Source of the DNA: an uncultured Ruminococcus sp.
GTDB taxonomy: Bacteria > Bacillota > Clostridia > Oscillospirales > Ruminococcaceae
NCBI GenBank assembly: GCA_947175005.1
Contig: CAMWLD010000037.1
Location: forward strand, 1 to 11,860
Direction of reading: 5' to 3'
DNA length: 11,860 bases
Part shown: piece by piece, positions 6,824 to 11,860 of the stretch
How the letters are laid out: each line of letters opens with the position of its first letter
How positions within the stretch are numbered: the stretch's first letter is position 1
Notes under the pieces: generated by a model
What the model was told of the DNA's origin: nothing
What the model saw: the letters and a program-made list of their open reading frames with translations, nothing else
The model's database searches: none
Position numbers and translations under genes: made by a program

Positions 6824-7654
6824 ATGAAAGGCGACCTGCATATACATACCACATTATCCGACGGCTCTTTGGGAGTGGAGGAGGTCATTATTCAGGCAAA
6901 GCGCCTGGGGCTGGACTTCATCTCCATTACCGACCATGACACCATGGCGTCCGTTTCAAGGGCTAAGGTGCTGGGGGAGCGGTACGGCGTTCAGACTATC
7001 CCCGGGGTGGAGCTTACTGCCTGGGACAAGGAGCGGGGAAGAAAGGTGCACATTCTCTGCTATGCCCCCAAAAAACCCGACAGGCTGGAGGGCATATGCC
7101 GAAAGTGCAGCGAGATAAGGCGCTCCTGCTCCATTGAATCGGTGGAAAAGGTCACTAAGCTTTATCCTATCACTGCCGAGGACATTACAAAGCACGTCAG
7201 CGGCTCTAAGGGCATTTTCAAGCAGCATATTCTTCACGCTCTTATAGAATACGGCTACACCACCCATTTTTACGGCAAGCTCAATGAAGAGCTTTTTAAC
7301 GAGAAAACGGGCAAGTGCACTGTGGAGAGGGAATATCCCGATGTGGGCTACATAATCGAGCTTATTCACTCTGCTGGAGGCGCTGCAGTGCTGGCTCACC
7401 CCATGGTTTACGATTCGGTTGAGCTGCTGGAGAGCATGGCGGAAAACGGCAAGATAGACGGCGTGGAGGTCTACCATTATTCCGCTAACAAGGCGCAGCA
7501 GGCAAAGCTTCTGAAGATCGCAGAAAAGTACAACCTTATTGTCACGGGAGGCTCGGATTTCCACGGGCTTTACAATGCAAAGCCTACATATCCCGGAAAA
7601 TATACCACGGATAAGGAAAATATCGACAGGATATTGAAAATGTGCAAGAAATAA
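6824..7654 (+). CDS. PHP-domain phosphoesterase (RNase AM / YciV-TrpH type)
   Basis: 276 residues from the ATG at 6824. The PHP metal-binding residues are all visible: DLHIHTTLSDGS (H6, H8, D13), SITDHDT (D37, H38, D39), GVELTA (E63), HILCY (H76), VLAHP (H192) and GGSDFHG (D245, H247). Length and motif order match the YciV/TrpH branch, whose studied members hydrolyse 3',5'-nucleoside bisphosphates and trim RNA 5' ends using a trinuclear metal site; the exact substrate here is inferred from family. I chose this start because the family usually opens a few residues before DLHIHT and AAAGGA (6808-6813) lies ten bases upstream. A GTG at 6791 or ATG at 6803 would add 11 or 7 residues and cannot be excluded. 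It leads a possible operon with the TSCPD and YdcF-like genes. Confidence 0.9.
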   Translation: MKGDLHIHTTLSDGSLGVEEVIIQAKRLGLDFISITDHDTMASVSRAKVLGERYGVQTIPGVELTAWDKERGRKVHILCYAPKKPDRLEGICRKCSEIRRSCSIESVEKVTKLYPITAEDITKHVSGSKGIFKQHILHALIEYGYTTHFYGKLNEELFNEKTGKCTVEREYPDVGYIIELIHSAGGAAVLAHPMVYDSVELLESMAENGKIDGVEVYHYSANKAQQAKLLKIAEKYNLIVTGGSDFHGLYNAKPTYPGKYTTDKENIDRILKMCKK

Positions 7655-7675
7655 GTGACCGCCCCTATGGGACGA

Positions 7676-7718
7676 CCCTTTGCGGAGGAAAGCTCCCGTA
7701 AGGAAAAGTTCCGCAGGG
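7676..7718 (+). other. Possible RNA stem ahead of the TSCPD gene
   Basis: CCCT-TT-GCGGA (7676-7686) pairs with TCCGC-AGGG (7710-7718) as a nine-pair stem with a two-base bulge. The internal loop of 23 bases is G/A-rich. A competing hairpin GTTCC/GGGAC uses part of the 3' arm. It lies in the 103-base gap between the PHP gene and the TSCPD gene, with no T-run. It may be a processing or leader structure, or chance. Confidence 0.35.
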
Positions 7719-7757
7719 ACGGCATTCGGATAACTTAGGTAACAGGAGGATAAAAAA

Positions 7758-8006
7758 ATGACTATCGACTACACACCCAGGGGAGTTTGCTCCCGTAAGA
7801 TCACCGCGGAGGTAGAGAACGGGATAATCAAAAGCGTTCGCTTTGTGGGCGGCTGCAACGGCAACACCCAGGGCATATGCCGCCTGGTTGAAGGCATGAA
7901 AGCAGAGGAAGCCATAAAGCGCCTGGAAAACATCAACTGCAACGGCAAAGGAACTTCCTGCCCCGATCAGCTGGCGAAGGCGCTGAAGTCCGCTTTGCAG
8001 GAATAA
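7758..8006 (+). CDS. TSCPD-domain small protein (TIGR03905 family)
   Basis: 82 residues, matching a family of roughly 80-residue bacterial proteins named for the Thr-Ser-Cys-Pro-Asp signature, here GTSCPDQLAKAL (65-76). Other conserved-looking pieces are VCSRKI (10-15), VRFVGGCNGNTQG (27-39) and the helix MKAEEAIKRLENINC. Five cysteines (11, 33, 41, 61, 68) in such a short chain suggest a metal site or redox role. The same domain occurs at the C-terminus of B12-dependent ribonucleotide reductases, but free-standing members have no established function that I know of. A strong AGGAGG (7745-7750) seven bases upstream confirms the ATG. It follows the PHP gene on the same strand and precedes the YdcF-like gene by 27 bases. 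Confidence 0.88.
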   Translation: MTIDYTPRGVCSRKITAEVENGIIKSVRFVGGCNGNTQGICRLVEGMKAEEAIKRLENINCNGKGTSCPDQLAKALKSALQE

Positions 8007-8033
8007 GCATACGGTAACACGGTAACACAGCAT

Positions 8034-8843
8034 ATGGCAGGCTTAATTTCAACATTCGGCACGCCCGGAAAGGCGTGCTTTGTTTTACAGGTGATATTGT
8101 GTGCACTGCTGGCGGCGGGGTTTCTGCTTTTCCTGCTGTCGGGGGTGTTCACAAATTTTAATATAGGGAATCTGGCAGGGTGCGTTCTTTGCGGCGGTGG
8201 ACTGCTGCTGACGGTTTTTCACAAAAGGGCGTGGGAGATCGTGCGGCAAATGCAGGGGAATGCCATAGGCAGGGCGGTTCTTGCAGGTATAGTCACGTTT
8301 TTCATTGTCTGCATAGTCACGGGTATCATTATTTCCGTTCTTATGATAAGGGCGGCGGACAGGAACATTCCCGACTGTGGGACAATTATAGTTTTAGGGT
8401 GCAGGGTCAAGGAAAACGGTCCTTCACTTATGCTGCAAAAGCGGATAGAAGCGGCTTACAAATATCTTGCGGAAAATGAAAACGCCGTCTGCATTGCCAG
8501 CGGCGGGCAGGGGGCTGACGAGCCTATGACCGAGGCTGCCGCCATAAAAAATGCCCTTGTGGAAATGGGCATTGACCCCGAGCGGATAATAGAAGAGGAC
8601 AGGTCGGAAAACACCTTTCAGAATATCCGCAATTCCTTGGAAATAATGGACGGCAGGGGTCTGCCCCGCAGGGCGGTCATAGTCACCAGCGAATTTCATC
8701 AGCTGCGGGCGCATATCCTGGCTTCAAAGCAGGGGCTTGAAGCGGGGGCAATAAGCAGCGCAACCAATATTTTCCTGCTGCCCTCATACTGGATAAGAGA
8801 ATGGTTCGGGGTAGTTCATGAGATCGTTATCGGGAGGAAATAG
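8034..8843 (+). CDS. Membrane YdcF/DUF218 (ElyC/SanA-like) protein
   Basis: 269 residues. Three hydrophobic segments (about 15-38, 45-62, 80-106) anchor the protein, and the DUF218 domain follows: TIIVLGCRVKENGPS (117-131), ASGGQGADEPMTEAAAIKNAL (155-175), RIIEEDRSENTFQNI (184-198) and AVIVTSEFHQLRA (214-226). DUF218 proteins such as SanA and ElyC affect cell-envelope and lipid-carrier metabolism in enterobacteria; no enzymatic reaction can be assigned here. The start is weakly supported. The ATG at 8034 has no Shine-Dalgarno and is preceded by an 8-bp tandem duplication GGTAACAC (8013-8020, 8021-8028), and codons 9-18 contain a terminator-like hairpin. Residue 20 is a GTG (8091) that could be a later start and would keep the first membrane helix nearly whole, though it also lacks a clear ribosome site. 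The ORF in this frame begins right after the TSCPD stop. Confidence 0.85.
   Translation: MAGLISTFGTPGKACFVLQVILCALLAAGFLLFLLSGVFTNFNIGNLAGCVLCGGGLLLTVFHKRAWEIVRQMQGNAIGRAVLAGIVTFFIVCIVTGIIISVLMIRAADRNIPDCGTIIVLGCRVKENGPSLMLQKRIEAAYKYLAENENAVCIASGGQGADEPMTEAAAIKNALVEMGIDPERIIEEDRSENTFQNIRNSLEIMDGRGLPRRAVIVTSEFHQLRAHILASKQGLEAGAISSATNIFLLPSYWIREWFGVVHEIVIGRK
8059..8086 (+). terminator. Terminator-like hairpin inside the 5' end of the YdcF-like gene
   Basis: GCACGCC (8059-8065) and GGCGTGC (8072-8078) form a perfect 7-bp GC-rich stem with loop CGGAAA, followed by TTTGTTTT (8079-8086). This has the form of an intrinsic terminator and lies 53 bases after the TSCPD stop, where a terminator for the PHP-TSCPD transcript would be expected. 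It overlaps the annotated start of the next gene. Confidence 0.65.
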
Positions 8844-8909
8844 GCTCAAAGGCTTTGCAGGCGGTCTATCGCAAAAAAAATACCGAAAATATAGAGCTTT
8901 ACCGATTAT

Positions 8910-8965
8910 TGCCTCCTGCTTCCTGCCTCCTATCCTCCTGCCTCCTATCCTCCTGCCTCCGGCAG
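8910..8965. repeat. Pyrimidine-rich 15-bp tandem repeat
   Basis: The unit TGCCTCCTATCCTCC occurs exactly at 8924-8938 and 8939-8953, followed by a partial third copy TGCCTCC (8954-8960) and preceded by a degenerate copy (8910-8923). The array ends in the small hairpin CTGCC-TCC-GGCAG (8953-8965). On the minus strand it is a string of GGAGG and AGGAGG blocks. It lies in the 320-base gene-free stretch 8844-9163. The rest of that stretch is AT-rich and holds one promoter; no convincing gene or terminator for the YdcF-like gene was seen. Confidence 0.85.
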
Positions 8966-9024
8966 CAAAAATATCTTTATATTGAAAATATTATTAAAAA
9001 AAAGTTAAATATGAATTTACCCTA

Positions 9025-9053
9025 TTCACATACAGGGGAAAATGTGATATACT
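9025..9053 (+). promoter_or_regulatory. Extended -10 promoter of pcrA
   Basis: TTCACA (9025-9030), 17-base spacer, TATACT (9048-9053) with an extended -10 TGA (9045-9047). Each hexamer matches the sigma-A consensus at five of six positions. Transcription would begin near 9060, leaving an AT-rich leader of about 100 bases. Confidence 0.7.
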
Positions 9054-9163
9054 TATTATTGACGATATTTATGGGACGGTATTTTGGATAAATTATTATA
9101 AAATGTTGGATATAACATTAATATATAACAAATCTAAACCATGGCGTGGGAGCATGATAGTGT

Positions 9164-11539
9164 ATGGATAAGTTTTCAGCAACGAAGAATAAAGCTTTGA
9201 ATAAGTATTTCGAGCGTATGAACGATATGCAGCGGCAGGCTGTTTTTGCAGTGACGGGGCCTGTGCTGGTGCTGGCAGGGGCGGGCAGCGGTAAAACCAC
9301 TGTGCTGGTGCACAGGATAGCAAATATGATCCTTTTCGGCACAGGCTGTGAAAGCAAAAAGGCTTATGCGGGCGTGCCGGATGAGGATATAGATTTTTTG
9401 GAAAAGTACGACGGGGATAAGTCTGCGGAGAGTGTGGGCAGGCTGCGGGAGATAGTTGCGGAAAATCCCGTGAACCCCTGGAATATCCTTGCTATAACCT
9501 TTACAAACAAGGCTGCAAAGGAGCTGCGGGAGCGGCTTTGCGCTATGCTTGGGGAGGACGGGGAGAAAATAAATGCGTCCACATTCCATGCCGCCTGTAT
9601 GAAGATACTGCGGCGGGAAGCGGACAGGATTGGCTATGACCGTTCCTTTGTCATTTACGACAGCGACGACAGCCAGCGGCTTATAAAAACCGCCATGGAG
9701 GCTTTGGATATTTCCGATAAGGCTTTCCCGCCCCGCTCGGTGGCGGCTGCCATATCCTCCGCAAAGGATAAGCTCATTACCCCCGAAATGTTCGAGGCGG
9801 ACGCTCAGAGTGCGGCGGATTATAAGAAGATAAAGCACGCGGCTATTTATAAGGTATATCAGGAGCGTTTAAAGGCTGCCAATGCGGTGGATTTTGACGA
9901 TATAATCATGCTGACGGTAAAGCTGTTTGAGGAAAATCCCGATGTTTTGGAGCATTATCAGAATCTTTACAAATATATTATGGTGGACGAGTATCAGGAT
10001 ACCAATACCGCCCAGTACCGCCTTATTTCCCTGCTGGCGAAAAAATACGGCAATCTGTGCGTGGTGGGTGACGACGACCAGTCCATTTACAAATTCAGAG
10101 GGGCGACTATTGAAAATATCCTTTCCTTTGAGGAGCAATTTAAAGGCTGCCGCACTGTTTACCTTACACAAAATTATCGCTCCACGCAGAATATCCTTTC
10201 CGCTGCCAACGGCGTTATAGCCAACAATGAGGCAAGAAAGGCAAAGGAGCTTTGGACGGATAAGGGCAGCGGCGAGCTTGTGACCCTTTACAAATCCCCC
10301 GACGAGCAGCGTGAATCGAGCTTTGTGGCGGACAATATAAAGGCAGGCGTGGAGGAAGGCAGGAAGTACAGCGATTTTGCGGTGCTGTACCGTTTGAACG
10401 CTCAGTCAAACGCAGTGGAAAAGGCGTTTTCCCTTAAAGGCATTCCCTACAGGGTCGTGGGGGGGCTGAGGTTCTATGACCGCAAGGAAATAAAGGACGT
10501 TCTGGCGTATCTGTCGGTTATCAGCAACCCGGGGGATATGCTGCGGTTCAAGCGTGTGGTGAACGAGCCAAAGCGGGGGATAGGCGAAAGCACTATTTCT
10601 ATGATAGAGCAGATCTCCATTGATATGGGTATTCCTCCCGTGGATGTAATGCGCAGGGCGGAGACTCTTGCGCCTCTTGCAAAAAAGGCGACCTCGCTTA
10701 TGAAGACCGCCGACCTGTTCATGAATCTGGCAGAGGCGGCAAAGGATATGCCTCTGGACGAACTGTTCACTCATGTGATCGAAAAAACGGGTTATCTTAC
10801 GTCCCTTAAAGCTCAGGGGGAAGAGGGCGTGACCAGGATAGAAAACTTAGGGGAGCTTAAAAGCAACATCACGGCTTACATGGAAAGCAAGGCGGAGAAT
10901 GAGGAAGAGGCTACGCTGTCGGGCTTTTTAGAGGAAATTTCCCTTTACACGGACGTTGACAAGCTGGCGGCGGACGAGGACGCAGTCAGCCTTATGACCA
11001 TACATTCCGCTAAGGGACTGGAATTCCCTGTGGTGTTTATCGTGGGTATGGAGGACGGTATCTTCCCCGGCAGCCGCAGCATGGACAATGCGGAAAATCT
11101 GGAGGAGGAGCGCAGACTTGCCTATGTGGGATATACGAGGGCAAAGGAAAAGCTTTACATTACCCACGCCCAGCAGAGAATGCTTTTCGGCTCGACACAA
11201 CGGAATTTCCTCTCGAGGTTTGCCAAGGAGATAGACAAGGAATTTATAGAAAAGATAGACGACACGGTTACCGCTGTGCGCAAGGCGGACAGCGAGAACG
11301 TCACCACTGCTCACAGCTACACCATACAGGCGGAGCTTGCTAAGAAAAAGCTGGAGGCAAGCCATAAAAACGCTCCGGGAGACTACAAGGCGGGGGACAG
11401 AGTGCGCCACAACAAATTCGGCGAGGGGACTATTATTTCCTCCACCCCCATGGGCGGCGACTTTATGCTGGAGATAGCCTTTGAAAGCATTGGCACAAAG
11501 AAGATAATGGCGAATTTTGCAAAGATGACTAAAGTGTAA
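9164..11539 (+). CDS. pcrA: UvrD/PcrA-type ATP-dependent DNA helicase
   Basis: 791 residues, slightly longer than usual PcrA. It is a superfamily 1A helicase translocating 3' to 5' on single-stranded DNA, used in repair, in removing RecA and in resolving replication-transcription conflicts. Motifs in order: Q-motif MNDMQRQAV (19-27), Walker A AGAGSGKT (38-45), Ia ITFTNKAAKEL (111-121), II VDEYQDTN (274-281), III VGDDDQSIYKFRGA (301-314), IV LTQNYRST (334-341), V MTIHSAKGLEFPVVFIVG (611-628) and VI LAYVGYTRAKEKLYI (652-666). The last 50 residues (YKAGDRVRHNKFGEGTI) form the Tudor-like domain that distinguishes PcrA/UvrD and binds RNA polymerase. Residues about 59-103 are an extra charged segment between Walker A and motif Ia that standard PcrA lacks. 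The ATG at 9164 follows GGGAG (9148-9152) at 11 bases, a moderate site. The gene is single, with its own promoter and terminator. Confidence 0.95.
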   Translation: MDKFSATKNKALNKYFERMNDMQRQAVFAVTGPVLVLAGAGSGKTTVLVHRIANMILFGTGCESKKAYAGVPDEDIDFLEKYDGDKSAESVGRLREIVAENPVNPWNILAITFTNKAAKELRERLCAMLGEDGEKINASTFHAACMKILRREADRIGYDRSFVIYDSDDSQRLIKTAMEALDISDKAFPPRSVAAAISSAKDKLITPEMFEADAQSAADYKKIKHAAIYKVYQERLKAANAVDFDDIIMLTVKLFEENPDVLEHYQNLYKYIMVDEYQDTNTAQYRLISLLAKKYGNLCVVGDDDQSIYKFRGATIENILSFEEQFKGCRTVYLTQNYRSTQNILSAANGVIANNEARKAKELWTDKGSGELVTLYKSPDEQRESSFVADNIKAGVEEGRKYSDFAVLYRLNAQSNAVEKAFSLKGIPYRVVGGLRFYDRKEIKDVLAYLSVISNPGDMLRFKRVVNEPKRGIGESTISMIEQISIDMGIPPVDVMRRAETLAPLAKKATSLMKTADLFMNLAEAAKDMPLDELFTHVIEKTGYLTSLKAQGEEGVTRIENLGELKSNITAYMESKAENEEEATLSGFLEEISLYTDVDKLAADEDAVSLMTIHSAKGLEFPVVFIVGMEDGIFPGSRSMDNAENLEEERRLAYVGYTRAKEKLYITHAQQRMLFGSTQRNFLSRFAKEIDKEFIEKIDDTVTAVRKADSENVTTAHSYTIQAELAKKKLEASHKNAPGDYKAGDRVRHNKFGEGTIISSTPMGGDFMLEIAFESIGTKKIMANFAKMTKV

Positions 11540-11549
11540 AAGTTAATGG

Positions 11550-11588
11550 GGCGGGAGGCTTGTTATACTTACAAGCCTCCCGCCTTTT
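11550..11588 (+). terminator. Rho-independent terminator of pcrA
   Basis: GGCGGGAGGCTTGT (11550-11563) is the exact reverse complement of ACAAGCCTCCCGCC (11571-11584), a 14-bp stem with a seven-base loop, followed by TTTT (11585-11588). It starts ten bases after the pcrA stop. Confidence 0.93.
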
Positions 11589-11616
11589 CAAATGCATAAT
11601 TAACGGGCTTGATACA

Positions 11617-11642
11617 AGTATTTCCGAAAAAAGAGAAATACT
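11617..11642. promoter_or_regulatory. Inverted repeat upstream of the Nudix gene
   Basis: AGTATTTC (11617-11624) and GAAATACT (11635-11642) are perfect inverted 8-mers separated by ten purine-rich bases. They lie just after a -35-like TTGATA (11609-11614) and 40 bases before the next start codon, a position typical of an operator. No good -10 was found at standard spacing, so the promoter itself is unresolved. Confidence 0.45.
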
Positions 11643-11681
11643 GTCATATTAATTTATTTATGTATATGGAGGAACTTGAAT

Positions 11682-11860
11682 ATGGACTGGCTGTTTGAAA
11701 TTGATAATAATATCTGTGATCTGAGAGCCGCAGGAATACTTATCAAAAACAATAAAATTGCAGTTCAAAGAGATAAAGACGGAAGCGAATATGCGATACC
11801 GGGCGGGCATGTCAAAATAGGAGAAACCACGGAAGAAGCGCTTATTCGTGAGTACAAAGA
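11682..11860 (+). CDS. Nudix hydrolase, 3'-truncated by the window edge
   Basis: The ATG at 11682, with GGAGGA (11668-11673) eight bases upstream, opens a frame that runs off the window after 59 complete codons. The Nudix box G-x5-E-x7-RE is visible as GGHVKIGETTEEALIREYK (41-59), with G42, E48, R56 and E57 in register; the final glutamates that hold the metal are cut off. The preceding strand AAGILIKNNKIAVQRD and YAIPGGH match the usual start of the fold. Nudix enzymes cleave nucleoside diphosphates linked to another moiety; the substrate cannot be told from this fragment. This start of the gene is more AT-rich than pcrA, and a terminator separates the two, so it is its own transcription unit. 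Confidence 0.9.
   Translation, partial: MDWLFEIDNNICDLRAAGILIKNNKIAVQRDKDGSEYAIPGGHVKIGETTEEALIREYK

Noticed and set aside
9059..9085. TTGACG with TATTTT as an alternative pcrA promoter
   Set aside because: The spacer is 15 bases and the -10 matches at only four of six positions; the upstream extended -10 site at 9025-9053 is much better.
8855..9091. Open frame of 78 codons with a repetitive Ser-Cys-Leu-Leu segment
   Set aside because: It is produced by translating the 15-bp CT-rich tandem repeat and AT-rich flanks. There is no ribosome binding site, no family resemblance, and the pcrA promoter lies within it.
9141..9200. Short upstream frame of 19 codons overlapping the pcrA start
   Set aside because: An ATG at 9141 opens a short frame ending inside pcrA, but it lacks a ribosome site and conserved content; no sign of a leader peptide.

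Overview
The window comes from a spore-forming member of the Bacillota, most likely a clostridial organism of the Ruminococcus/Oscillospiraceae type. The evidence is a 5'-truncated spoIIID (a regulator restricted to endospore formers) at the left edge, a greA-lysS pair of the clostridial kind, clear Shine-Dalgarno sites, AT-rich intergenic DNA between more GC-rich genes, and consensus housekeeping promoters. The taxon is inferred from gene content and not from a database match. The content is mostly chromosomal housekeeping; I see no phage, transposase, CRISPR, tRNA or rRNA.

Layout. 1-280: end of spoIIID and its terminator. 281-484: gene-free stretch holding a 91-nt imperfect inverted repeat. 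485-1558: a two-lobed P-loop protein whose second P-loop has decayed. 1580-1622: a terminator shared with the convergent minus-strand pair. 4087-1650 (minus): a polyprenyl-phosphate sugar-1-phosphate transferase followed, with a one-base TGATG overlap, by a DUF402-HAD fusion protein. 4088-4376: a divergent control region with one promoter per direction. 4377-6500: greA and lysS. 6564-6823: gene-free stretch with nested palindromes and a promoter. 6824-8843: a PHP-domain phosphoesterase, a TSCPD-domain small protein and a membrane YdcF/DUF218 protein, probably co-transcribed in part, with a terminator-like hairpin inside the start of the last gene. 8844-9163: gene-free stretch with a pyrimidine-rich 15-bp tandem repeat and an extended -10 promoter. 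9164-11539: pcrA helicase with its terminator. 11682-end: a 3'-truncated Nudix hydrolase.

How the genes fit together. GreA (transcript cleavage factor) and LysRS share one strong promoter and serve gene expression. PcrA is the general DNA-repair and replication-accessory helicase. The minus-strand pair joins an envelope-glycan initiating enzyme to a protein with two predicted phosphatase domains; the coupling is visible but the shared job is unknown. The best candidates for new biology are the DUF402-HAD fusion, the ATPase with a dead second P-loop, the long inverted repeat at 356-446, and the hairpin in the 5' end of the ydcF-like gene. I did not find a recognisable new defence or mobile system.
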